Assembly: GCA_949752735.1 (NCBI GenBank)
Contig: OX457053.1
Span: 3,961,166 to 4,025,165, forward strand
Reading direction: 5' to 3'
Source of the DNA: Lumbricus terrestris
Taxonomy: Eukaryota > Annelida > Clitellata > Crassiclitellata > Lumbricidae
DNA length: 64,000 bases
Shown here: positions 45,401-55,912 of the stretch, one piece after another
Layout of the letters: every line of letters begins with the position of its first letter
Position numbering within the stretch: position 1 is the first letter of the stretch
Notes under the pieces: model-generated
The model's input: only the letters and a program-made list of their open reading frames with translations
What the model was told of the DNA's origin: nothing
The model's database searches: none
Position numbers and translations under genes: made by a program

Positions 45401-48400
45401 AGCCAGAATGGATATTTGTGCAATTTTCAAGTTTACACTGGTAAGGAGAAGGGCACTGCCGAGGTTGGTCTGTCATATCGTGTCGTATATGACTTGATGC
45501 AGCCATATCTGCATAAAGGCTACAAGTTGTACACTGATAACTTTTATACTTCACCAAGACTGGCCCAAGATCTCCTGAAGGATTGCACGTACCTTACTGG
45601 TACTGTTAGGTGCAACAGGAAGGACTTCCCGAAAGAGCTGGTGGGCCTGAAACTTGAGAGAGGAACTTCGGAGTTCCGACACTGTGATGGCATTACTGCC
45701 GTCCTCTGGAAGGACAAACGAGATGTGTTCTGCCTCTCAAGTTTGCATGGCAGCGAGATTGATGTTGTGCCCTCAAAGTCACAGGATGGTGAGGCTAAAA
45801 GTAAACCACGGCTTGTATGTGACTACAATGCTCACATGGGTGGGGTTGATTTGCACGACCAACTGCAAGTGTACTACTGTGTCGGGCGAAAGGGTATGAA
45901 GTGGTGGAAGAGGGTTTTCTGGAGGATGACTGAGATTGCAGTGCTGAACAGCTATGTATTGAATAATCTTGTTCACGGGAAAACCCGCAAGATGTCACAG
46001 AAGCTGTTCAGGCTGCAACTTGCCTACAGTCTTACAGCAGATCTGATTGCACTGCATGCAAACCCACCAGACGATACAGTAGTCCCAGGGCCCGGCAGAC
46101 GCCCTTCTCCTTTACCCAGACTGCTTGGCAAGCACTTTCCATCGAAGTCGCATGTGAGGCATAGATGTAAAGTCTGTGCCAAGCAGAAAAGTCCTCAGAC
46201 TGGGAAATTCAAGGATACCAAAACCCTTACGTACTGTGAAAAATGCATTGTCCACCTGTGCATTGGTGATTGTTTTGCTCTTTATCATTCCAGGACAACT
46301 ATATAAATTAACTTTGTTGGCAAAAATTCTATGGTCACTACATAAATAAACGGTTGTAATGAAATGATAATTTATAGCCAGAATTGTTCTGATTTTAGGC
46401 AAAAATATTTGCTTCACTGTGCTGTGAATTTCGGGCAAGTCAGCAACACCCATGGGTTATTTGTGATTTTAGTCAAAAACTATATAAATGAACTATTGTT
46501 CATAATCAAATTTTATTGCCACAAATTTTCTGATTTGGAAAATCTTTACTTTACTATGATTACCTGTAACTGTAGCTGAGCTATTGTCCCTCAAATACAG
46601 TGTCTTGTGTCTCTTGTTGACTGTTTAGCACGTTGGCCTTCAAAAGGCGCTATATAAATGATCTGTTGTTCTAATGAAATGTGAATTTTTTAGACACAAA
46701 GTTTCTAATTTGGAAAATGTATACTTTATTATGATTACCTGTAACTGTAGCTGAGCTATTGTCCTTCAAATACAGTGTCTTGTGTCTTTTGTTGATTGTT
46801 TTAGCACGTTGGCCTTCAAAAGGCGCTATATAAATGATCTGTTGTTCTAATGAAATGTGAATTTTTTAGACACAAAGTTTCTAATTTGGAAAATGTATAC
46901 TTTATTATGATTACCTGTAACTGTAGCTGAGCTATTGTCCCTCAAATTCAGTGTCTTTTGTTGACTGTTTAGCACGTTGGCCTTCAAAAGGCGCTATATA
47001 AATGATCTGTTGTTCTAATGAAATGTGAATTTTTTAGACACAAAGTTTCTAATTTGGAAAATGTATACTTTATTATGATTACCTGTAACTGTAGCTGAGC
47101 TATTGTCCCTCAAATACAGTGTCTTTTGTTGACTGTTTAGCAAGTTGGCCTTCAAAAGGCGCTATATAAATGATCTGTTGTTCTAATGAAATGTGAATTT
47201 TTTAGACACAAAGTTTCTAATTTGGAAAATGTATACTTTATTATGATTACCTGTAACTGTAGCTGAGCTATTGTCCTTCAAATACAGTGTCTTGTGTCTT
47301 TTGTTTATTGTTTTAGCACGTTGGCCTTCAAAAGGCGCTATATAAATGATCTGTTGTTCTAATGAAATGTGAATTTTTTAGACACAAAGTTTCTAATTTG
47401 GAAAATGTATACTTTATTATGATTACCTGTAACTGTAGCTGAGCTATTGTCCCTCAAATACAGTGTCTTTTGTTGACTGTTTAGCAAGTTGGCCTTCAAA
47501 AGGCGCTATATAAATGATCTGTTGTTCTAATGAAATGTGAATTTTTTAGACACAAAGTTTCTAATTTGGAAAATGTATACTTTATTATGATTACCTGTAA
47601 CTGTAGCTGAGCTATTGTCCCTCAAATACAGTGTCTTGTGTCTTTTGTTGATTGTTTTAGCACGTTGGCCTTCAAAAGGCGCTATATAAATGATCTGTTG
47701 TTCATAATGAAATGTGAATTTTATAGCCGACAATTTTCTGATTTTGAAAATATATACTTTATTATACTTTATTGAAGCCGTTGTTGCAGTACTGATTTTC
47801 TAACAAAGGTACCATAAATTCACTAGATTTTCTCAAAAACAATTCAGGCGGGAATGGGTTAATGAACAAACGATTAGGGGTCGGCTAGAGCAAGAGACAG
47901 GTCTGATGCTGTCGCAAGGCAAGTATTGCATTTTGTGGAATAATCGGGTTAATGATTTGATTTTGTGGAATAACCGGATTAATGATTTGATTTTGTGGAA
48001 TAATCGGGTGAATGATTTGATTTTGTGGAATAACCGGATTAATGATTTGATTTGGTGGAATAATCGGATTAATGATTTGATTTTGTGGAATAATCGGATT
48101 AATGATTTGATTTTGAGGAATAATCGGATTAATGATTTGATTTGGTGGAATAATCGGATTAATGATTTGATTTGGTGGAATAATCGGATTAATGATTTGA
48201 CTTTGTGGAATAATCGGATTAATGATTTGACTTTGTGGAATAATCGGATTAATGATTTGATTTGGTGGAATAATCGGATTAATGATTTGATTTGGTGGAA
48301 TAATCGGATTAATGATTGTGTTTACAGAACGTCCAGGAATGTTCGATTTCCAAGGAAAGGCAAAGTGGGATGCCTGGAGCGGGCGAAAAGGTTGGCGATC

Positions 48401-48862
48401 TGTTTTTTCCCTATCTGTCTACTCGAAACACTCTACACCTGCATGATTTATTTAATAGATAATAATAATAATAAAAAATGATAGTCTAGTGCTTAGAATA
48501 TCAAATTGGCTCAGCCCTGTCCAGATAACGGTGAGGTTGATGAGAAGATGCAGAAGGATAAGAACGAATGAGATCACTGAGATAATTTTGTGCATGACCC
48601 AGTTTGGATTTGATGAACAGAGCAAAGACTAAATATTGGATGTGGGCAGAGAGATGAAGCCATTCGTAGCTACACTCATCGCGGGATGTACCAGATGTAA
48701 ACAGCATCTATATATATATAGTTAGTTTTCAGTTGATTGATTGATTGATTGATTGAATTGATACTGTTGAAACTATGATCTGCAGGACTGGCGAAAGAAG
48801 ATGCAGAGAAGCAGTACATCGCAGTTGTTGAACGGCTAATCCAGACTTACGGACTCCAGTGA
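42497..48862 (+). CDS. DBI: Acyl-CoA-binding protein (start exon uncertain)
   Basis: Exons 42497-42611, 48328-48390 and 48786-48862 (TGA) join in phase to give 84 residues beginning [20 protein letters not shown]. The family signature [19 protein letters not shown] is complete, followed by [21 protein letters not shown] and a final helix ending QTYGLQ. ACBPs are about 87-residue four-helix cytosolic proteins that bind medium to long acyl-CoA esters and donate them to lipid-metabolic enzymes; Tyr and Lys in the YGLFKQ block and the KAKWDAW Lys/Trp contact the ligand in known structures. Only the first few residues are missing; a candidate start is at 34326. The first visible intron holds a TTA-flanked element, a complete piggyBac transposon and a 30-bp minisatellite. 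After the stop, ACAG|GTATGA at about 48883 and an acceptor near 49712 suggest a 3'-UTR intron. Confidence 0.92.
42646..43431. mobile_element. 786-bp non-autonomous Harbinger-like element
   Basis: Ends GGCCAAAAAAAATAATGTTG and its inverted partner CATTATTTTTTTTGGCC continue into GTGTTTCCGGTAAC at both sides, about 34 bp of near-perfect inverted repeat. The flanking 3-bp duplication is TTA (42643-42645, 43432-43434), as used by PIF/Harbinger. An internal copy of the left end lies at about 42855-42900. No transposase. Confidence 0.82.
44065..46306 (+). CDS. piggyBac-family transposase (two exons, apparently intact)
   Basis: Exon 1, 44065-44280, ends GAG|GTAAGC in phase 0. Exon 2 begins at 44561 after a pyrimidine-rich acceptor (ccattttcag) and runs to the stop at 46306. 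The product is 653 aa. It catalyses cut-and-paste transposition at TTAA. The catalytic Asp residues are visible at D320 (AVDEQMIG), D398 (YTDNFYTSP) and D502 (GGVDLHDQ); their 78/104 spacing is close to the family norm. The N-terminus has an acidic patch ([12 protein letters not shown]) and an Arg/Gly-rich stretch ([14 protein letters not shown]) after the splice. The C-terminus is a Cys-rich zinc-binding domain (CKVC, CEKC, CIGDC) at about 604-648, used to bind the ends. With no stop or frameshift, the copy looks recent. If the intron were retained, translation would stop just inside it, so splicing would control activity. Confidence 0.93.
46560..47735. repeat. Seven ~168-178 bp tandem repeats at the piggyBac 3' end
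   Basis: Each unit reads 'tgattacctgtaactgtagctgagctattgtcc-tcaaatacagtgtct...tgtttagcacgttggccttcaaaaggcgctatataaatgatctgttgttctaatgaaatgtgaattttttagacacaaagtttctaatttggaaaatgtatactttat'. Length differs by a small 'ttgtgtct' insertion. The 'ggcgctatataaatg' end matches the tail of local SINEs. Confidence 0.95.
47925..48318. repeat. 30-bp minisatellite (about 13 copies)
   Basis: Units 'ttgtggaataatcggattaatgatttgatt' in perfect 30-bp register, ending only about 10 bp before the acceptor of the ACBP exon at 48328. The register yields an open frame with a decapeptide repeat ([10 protein letters not shown]) that I do not regard as coding. Confidence 0.96.
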
Positions 48863-49200
48863 TGATAGTCATCAAACCCAACAGGTATGACATGCGTTGT
48901 AAAGTAATAAGTGACCCATCCATATATGAAAAATTCAATTTTTTTTCCATAAAGTAAATATTGTATTGTACTGTATTGCATTTGACCATTTATTCAACGC
49001 GTCTCTCAGTATGAGCCTTTCAGAAGCGCTCCCAGTGCGAGTGGACCCCCTTGAGAAAAGACAGGATCTGAGGCAAGAGAAAGATGAGAAAGACTACCAG
49101 AGAGCAAACTGATGGTGAAAGTTCATTCACATAAAAGACCTGGATTGATTGAGCAATGGCGGTTCTGAAATGTGATAGTTCAAATTTCATATTCTGGTAT
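48863..49200. other. ACBP 3' region; SINE tail at 48990-49050
   Basis: Probable 3' UTR or downstream sequence with an inverted SINE tail ('gcctttcagaagcgctcccag'). Confidence 0.45.
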
Positions 49201-49695
49201 TAAGATTTACCTGAGTGTAGCATATTGCTGTTTACCTGGTTTTAATGTTGCATGTTGCTTTTGACTGGTTTTAATACCTTGTTGCGTCTGACTGATTTTA
49301 ATGCTGCGTGCTGTGGTTTTTATGTTGCGTGCTGATTTTGGCTGGTTTTAATGTTGTGTGCTGATTTTGGCTGGTTTTAATGTTGCATGCTGATTTTGAC
49401 TGGTTTTAATGTTGCGTGCTGATTTTGACTGATTTAATATTGCATGCAGCTTTTGACTGGTTTTAGTGTTGTGTGTTGCTTTTGACTGGTTTTAATGTGT
49501 TACTTTTGACTGGTTTTAATGCCATGTGTTGCCTTTGATTGGTTTTAATGTTGTTGCTTTTGACTGGTTTTAATGTTGCATGCTGCTTATGACAGGTTTT
49601 AACGTTGTGTGTTGCCTTTGACTGGTTTTGCTTCTTTTGACTGGTTTTGAAGCAGTGTCATGTTGTTTGTTGACTGGTTTCTAAAAGTGGCGTCA
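49200..49695. repeat. ~28-bp minisatellite (TTGACTGGTTTTAATGTTGCATGCTGCT)
   Basis: About 17 imperfect tandem copies, probably in an ACBP 3'-UTR intron. Between 49700 and 50640 only a SINE tail (50285-50310) is recognised. Confidence 0.93.
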
Positions 49696-50643
49696 TGTTG
49701 TTATTTTTCAGGTTACGTGGTACTCGAGCATGGATGCCACTCGCTACGTAGACATGTTTTTTGCTTGCTTGCTTTAAGCCGAGACTGCGGAACAATTGTT
49801 TTTTATATTTTTATTCATGGTATTAAGTAAAATAATGATCGAGGTATTTGTAAATTCTTTTCTAATTAATATGCCGTTTGCCAGGAGCTATGGAAGTTTT
49901 ATATAAGAATGTCAGTGAGCAAAATCGAGCTGTACTCTTTCTTACCATGCTAATTAATATAATAACAGGTAGAAATATTTAGTTTTTTTTATCTTGACAA
50001 CTTTAATGCTGGGCAAGTTTGGAGGGAGATGCCCTCCTCTTGGATCAGAGTGTAAAGAATACCTCCCCAGTTATAATTGGAATTATTTGGTCACCTCGGA
50101 GCATGCTACTGGTGCAACGTGTTTGGCAAGTCAAGGAATTGATAAATGAATACATCGTACGCACAGACATAAGACAAAATAGAGCGTTCTTGATTGTGGG
50201 TCCTCTGAATGGCATCCCTCTGATGGGACTTGTTCAACTCTTTTTACGAACTATTCGAGACTTCCTCTTTGGCCATGCCTGGTTTGGGAGCGCCTCTGAA
50301 TAGTCCCCAACAAAATGCATTTTGACAATCCTTCTTCATTCACAGATCACGATTTTTCACTTGGTAGCTTTCATTGGAGGAGGATACAGTCAGCTGAAAT
50401 AATTAAGCCTTACAATATACTGAATCCTTGGAAGTCACAGCCAGTCTGGATTTTCTTTGTTATACCACGTGTGTTAATTCGGTTTTTCCGAAATATGATA
50501 TTAAATTATGTGCATAAAACTGGAAAGTTCCATTGGGTGCAACAACAATCATGCCAAAGATAAAGTTCATGAGAAAATCATTCAATAGTGAATTGATATC
50601 TGACAATTGATATGCATTCAAGGTTCATGATAGACAATGGCTG

Positions 50644-51765
50644 CAGGGCCGGATTAAGGCATGTTCGACATGTTCGGCCGAACAGGGGCCCCCACACTTT
50701 AGGGGGCCCCCACACATGCAATAATATTTTTCATCACTGTTAGTCATAATTTTATTAGCAAAAATGAGTAAAATATCTCGGGACAAATTGTCAAATTATT
50801 TGAAAACTATCGATTTTAGCATAATATAGACTTACAACTTTTCAGCATGTGTGGGGGCCCTTATTGGAGTTTCCAATCCAAGCAGACTTATCTTAAAATC
50901 GGCCAGAAATTCTAGCAAGGGCTATCAGTAGAACTATATTATTTTAGACACTTAAACCTCGTCCGATCAGAATTCAAGTGCTATTCAACGCATTTATGAA
51001 ATGGCATCGTTATAATTATACACTATGCTTTTATGAATTAGGCCTAGGCCTACTACTTGCGTAAACGTTAAAATATAGACCTATATTAGTGTGTGATTAG
51101 TGGCGGCGCTACAGGAGGACAAATCACGGCAAATGCCCTGGTACAAATCCTTTGCCTTGGCCATTGTCCTGTCATATAAGACTGCCAGAATATTTTCCCT
51201 GCCAATAAATTATTTAGGGCATAAATCGCTTCTGCACAATTTACTTGTATGAGTGCCCTGACTATAGATGCCCTAGCTGGTAAAAAGTCCTATTCTAATG
51301 TTCTTATACGGTAGCCTAGTAGATGAATACTTTAACACTAGACTGGAATATAAAAAGACATGTTCAATTTTGTTCATATTGTAAAAAGAAGGACCGAATT
51401 ACTAACAGTGGCGGCGCCAGGATTTCAGTTTTGGGGTCCTGAATCCTCGCGTAGGAAATTTTCCATTCTAATCCGACAAAATTTCTGACGACCTTTTTTT
51501 AGTCATCCAGTCGAAAATTGTGGAAATATTTCAGTTTTGCTTGTAAAAAAAACCCGGATGGCCTTTTTAGCGCCCGGGTTGCCTCTTATAGGGGGGTTTA
51601 GCCCCCCTAGCACCGGCGCACGCCACTGATTACTAATAGACGAGTGTTGATTTGTTGAATATAACACGCTTTGTGTCAATTGTGTGTCCTTTTTCAGTGA
51701 GTCTGTAAGGTTGGGCCCCCACAGTTTTACCGAACAGGGCCCCCACATTTGTTAATCCGGCCCTG
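50644..51765. mobile_element. 1.1-kb hAT-like element, CAGGGCCGGATTAA termini, with a nested MITE
   Basis: Perfect inverted ends CAGGGCCGGATTAA / TTAATCCGGCCCTG and an 8-bp duplication AATGGCTG (50636-50643, 51766-51773). Just inside, both ends carry 'cgaacagggcccccaca' motifs. CAGGGCCGG ends with 8-bp duplications are typical of hAT. No transposase remains. A second MITE is inserted at 51406-51628. Confidence 0.93.
51406..51628. mobile_element. 223-bp MITE nested in the hAT-like element
   Basis: Ends CAGTGGCGGCGCCAGG and GCGCACGCCACTG; perfect 8-bp duplication ATTACTAA (51398-51405, 51629-51636). Same family as 4371-4587. Confidence 0.92.
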
Positions 51766-51773
51766 AATGGCTG

Positions 51774-53207
51774 TCAATGTTGGGTCAGATATAATTTTTA
51801 AAAAAGTTTAAAATAGTACGACTAACAATGTTGAAACCAGAATCATGCCAAGAAAACAAGCAGGAATAGACACACACATAATTTAAACTTTCTTAGTACA
51901 CATGACATTTCCTACTTTGGCAAGAATTGAAATCCAGAATCGATACTTTGCAGTCTATGTAGAGAGGATAAGAACTGACAAAACCAGCATTTTGTAGGAT
52001 GTCCAACTGTTCGCATATTGTTGCCGCTGAACTCCCCCCCACGGTCTGCAAATCAAAATGTGGGCTTCTCTAAAGATGAATTTGTGAGCAGTGCAACATG
52101 TATATTGCTGACAGCTTTTGTACAGCTTTGAAAGAGTATTGGTGATCACTAAATTTACACAACACAAGTTTATAAAAATTATTATTCATATCAATGTTTT
52201 GTTTTTTTAATAAACGTGTTTCACCCAATTTATTTCCTTCAGTGTCAGGCTTAGAATTTTTAAACTCTAGATTCAGATTGGAACATTTTTGTCCCTGGCA
52301 TTGCTTTGTTATTAACACATGCATATCACAGTTGGCATTTATAACTACTGATGGTGGGGTCCGTGGTACAAACAAACATCAAGGTAAACGAACAGCAGCT
52401 TCCAGACAGGACAGATATTTATTTGACAAAAGAAAATGTCATGCTGCCACTATTCAGTCCTGCCTGAAACCTTGTAATAATACGAAACTGACAATTGCTT
52501 ACAAGATCTAGATGCATCCAAACACGGTGAGGGCAACACAGATCTTGTAGATAGATCTAAAGTCACGATAGAAATTATTAATTGGACAATATATCTAATC
52601 GATGATTATATTCAATGTTTTGGTACATGATAAACATAATTTTTCACAGATTTTGTTTCTGTAAAATTCAACTTGTGTATATAATGAGTTAATTTAATCT
52701 AAACCTATTAACGACTATCCCACTCAAAGCACATCAATTAAGGCAATTAACGGACAGCTTGCAACCTCTATGGATTTTCAAAATTGCTCTACAGTTTGAT
52801 CCTTTTCAAAAATTGCTCTATTCAGATCCTTGCTTCAATTAATTGTGCAGATCAACAGTGAGAAACAACAGTAGGCTATACAACCTATTTAAACAACCTA
52901 TCACAAACGGCAAAAATTTAACAGGTTTGACATGACATTCAAACTGCCAGTGGCTCAAAAATCGTGATTAAACTGAAGACTTCCATCTTTCAGTCTTGCA
53001 ACTTAACCCTATATGGCACACTTAACCCTACCTAGGCAACATGACGGCATGTTCGCCCAGGTTTCAACATGCATTTCCGTTCCGAACTGAGCAAGGATGG
53101 CAATATCAAATGCGTATTGTAAAGTATCAGCACAATTATAGCACCTTTAAAATGCTTCCTTAAAGCACAGTACACACGACTAAAACATGTTAACATCGTT
53201 TGATAAT
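51774..53207. other. No gene recognised
   Basis: AT-rich sequence without simple repeats. Reading frames at 52070-52511 are short and match no family I know. Confidence 0.5.
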
Positions 53208-53600
53208 GTTGTTAACAGTGATGGGAAGTATTTAAAATACTAGTATTTAAAATAGTATTTTAAATACAATCTAAGTATTTTGTACTTGTATTTTAAATAC
53301 TTTTGTGATCAAGTATTTAGACTTTTACTTAAAATACTTTTGGGGTAGTATTTTGTACTTAAAACTATGATGATGTCAAAATACTTTTTCAAAATACTTT
53401 TAAATCTCACCAGCTGCAATTAGCCATGCAATATTGTATGCTCATGCACTAGGCTGCTTCATTACTCAAACAAAGGAATCCTTGATCAGGAGGTTTAAGA
53501 CACACAATACAGTTAAACAGGCTGACATTGATAAGTCATTGTTACGGGTGGCTGGGCACCGCTGAACCCCGGGCGAGGAATGTTAATTACAGGTGTATTT

Positions 53601-53676
53601 CGTGGGGTGAGAATCATAAGGTCGTATCGTAAGAACGACTTCCCTTACGATACGACCTTATGATTCTCACCCCACG
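53601..53676. repeat. Perfect 33-bp inverted repeat (hairpin)
   Basis: Arms 53601-53633 and 53644-53676 are exact reverse complements around a 10-bp spacer (the arm begins CGTGGGGTGAGAATCATAAG). Confidence 0.95.
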
Positions 53677-54633
53677 ATTTGATGTATGGTGTATGGGAAG
53701 AGTATACGGATCACAATTGAGACATGCACAATACATAGGGTTCGTGTGGATTGATCTTGATACATCCTATGAGGCATCAATGACAATCATAATATTATTA
53801 TAATTATGTTTGAAATCGGTTTGATGTTTGACACCACAATGGACTTGTCTATGCTGATTGAATAGGACATAGGCTAGATGTTAACTATCTAGATGTTTAT
53901 GAATAGGGCAAATGAGGGTGGCATTAGAGTGATTAGACGTGTCTATTGGCTGGTGGCAATTGGAACTTCTCTGACCTTGGAATGGGGCGCAGAGTATCAT
54001 TACATGGATCTCCACAGACTACACACTAGACGAATTACAGCATACAGGAAGACACCTATAGCACTTATATAGTTGACCTGTGCTGGTGTATTATATTATT
54101 ATCACAAGAGATAGGCCATTCCCATAGCACAGATTTCGAACACTTTAAAAAAGTAGCATATATAGAGAGTTTTGCGAATGGGCAGAATTGTGACAGGACG
54201 TCTCAACATAGATTTTATAAGGTAGGCCTATGTACGCTGAACCTGCTTTTATCATGCATCTCATTGCGTCAGATTACTGAACAAAACTTTATCTAATTTA
54301 GTGTTTGTAGAGTTCAATTTGGATAAATTACACTGACCATTCTTTCTGCATATAGTACTGTAGACTACCGATATTTTTTATATGCCATTAAATTGAGTGT
54401 TTCTGTGGATATTGATGTATATCCACCTTAACAGAAGCCTAGGCTATTCTTATATTTTGGCATCATTTTTAGGTGATGGCATCATAGACCGGGGGAATAT
54501 TGTCCTACCTTGGGGAATAATGTCCAGGGGCTATTGTCCGAGGGGGAAGGATAATGTCCGGGGGATAGTGTCCGTTTCCCCACTGATGGTATGGGCTATA
54601 ATTAATTCCATGAGACACATTAGACATGGACAC

Positions 54634-54759
54634 CAGTGTAAGAATTGTGGAAAAATAACCATTATCCACTTGAAATTTTGGTGTGAAAAACAGATTTTAC
54701 TATGGGGCTCTAAAAAGACTGGGGGTTGAAACCCCCAACCCCCGCCAATTCTCACCCTG
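54634..54759. mobile_element. 126-bp MITE nested in the hAT-like element
   Basis: Ends CAGTGTAAGAATTG and CAATTCTCACCCTG with the perfect 8-bp duplication ATGGACAC (54626-54633, 54760-54767). Same family as 6406-6544, in the opposite orientation. Confidence 0.92.
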
Positions 54760-55387
54760 ATGGACACAAAGAATGCTGAACTGAAGAGAATGTTTGTTTG
54801 TGTTCAAAATTCTACGTTACGCATTTTTTGTCGCAATTTAATATGACTTCCTTATTTATTATATAGTTTGGCAGTGAGTATTTGTACTTAGTATTTAAAA
54901 TACTTTTCCAAGCCAAGTATTTTATACTTGTATTTTAAATACTTTGTAAAAAAAGTATTTTTACTTGTATTTTAAATACTTTTGTGACCAAGTATTTTTA
55001 CTTATACTCAAAATACTTTTAAAAAGTATTTTCCCCATCACTGGTTGTTAAGCAGAAAATGAAATCTGGCCCTGGAAAAATAATCAGAGTTGAGGTTTAC
55101 TTGTTAAAAAAGACAAATTCAAAGCATACAGAAGTTCCTCCATATCACTATCATGAACACAACCGAAGCAAAGTTTTTGTCAAACTTAGCATTAATGACA
55201 CATTTAACCTGGTGTAAAAAAGTAGCACCAAATAACTAGCTTAGGCTTATAGTGTCAATTCAGAAAAACGTCTAGGCCTACATCATACTATATTCTCCAA
55301 TGTTATCACCAACCCAACCAAAGTCAACTCTGGTATTAAAATGAGAATCACTCTGGAACTTAAACTAGACCAAAACCTGAGCTTTAA

Positions 55388-55515
55388 AGTGTGCCTGGAC
55401 GGTTATGGATGGCGTCCATGCACTTATTTTCAAATCTGAATGCCGTCCTCCCACTTATTTCGCCAGCACACACTGGAAAGTCAAGGAGCATTCAGGCACT
55501 TCTTGTTTTACACTT
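55388..55515. repeat. Dispersed repeat, inverted relative of 28848-28985
   Basis: Shares 'gcctggacgg', 'cgtccatgcacttattttcaaatctgaatg', 'ccacttatttcgccagc' and 'aggcacttctt' with the other copy's complement. It lies 3' of glycogen synthase. Confidence 0.7.
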
Positions 55516-55912
55516 TAAGTGTAAAACAACAAAAACAATCCAAAACAACACGAGACTACCAAACCTATCAAATACTGAACCAGTCATAAAGAATATGTAA
55601 AATTATAGAAAGTCAAACAAGTGCTATCACAAAAAATGATGCAAAAGCAAAAGAAACTGAACTAAAGAAAAACTAAAAGTTGAGACAGCTCCTAAAAGAC
55701 GACTCCCAAACCTACAAAATCGTTAGACAAAACCGACAAGTACGAACAAGCGAACGTTAAGCTATTACATCGTGAAAAGCTGTAGCTGGAAGCAAAATTA
55801 ACCACAGTGCTTAAGCCAATGTTAGTACTCCACAGAACATCCAAGCCGAACACAATAACTTGCCGCCGTGACATCAAATTCTCAGAATCGTCAGGCCACG
55901 ACTAGATCTGCA

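Larger units (their letters stand above)
43871..47862 (+). mobile_element. Complete autonomous-looking piggyBac transposon in an ACBP intron
   Basis: TTAA at 43871-43874 is followed by CCCGTTCCCGCC; the right end is GGCGGGAATGGG then TTAA at 47859-47862. TTAA target sites and CCC-starting short inverted ends are diagnostic of piggyBac. The 4.0-kb element holds a spliced, unbroken transposase and a 3' array of about seven 168-178 bp repeats. It lies in the same orientation as the host gene. Confidence 0.93.
53216..55043. mobile_element. 1.8-kb hAT-like element, CAGTGATGGG termini
   Basis: Ends CAGTGATGGGAAGTATTT and its inverse ending CCCCATCACTG, flanked by the perfect 8-bp duplication GTTGTTAA (53208-53215, 55044-55051). 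The subterminal 150-200 bp on both sides are 'aagtattttaaatac' repeats. It contains a hairpin at 53601-53676, a GTCCGGGG block (54486-54575) and a nested 126-bp MITE. No transposase. Confidence 0.92.

Noticed and set aside
46560..47735. CRISPR-like regular repeats
   Set aside because: The units are 168-178 bp with no unique spacers, inside a eukaryotic transposon.
47906..48481. Open frame of 191 codons with a repeated decapeptide ([10 protein letters not shown])
   Set aside because: It is the product of a 30-bp minisatellite, whose period is a multiple of three, within an ACBP intron. Codon and amino-acid content follow the repeat and there is no supporting start context.
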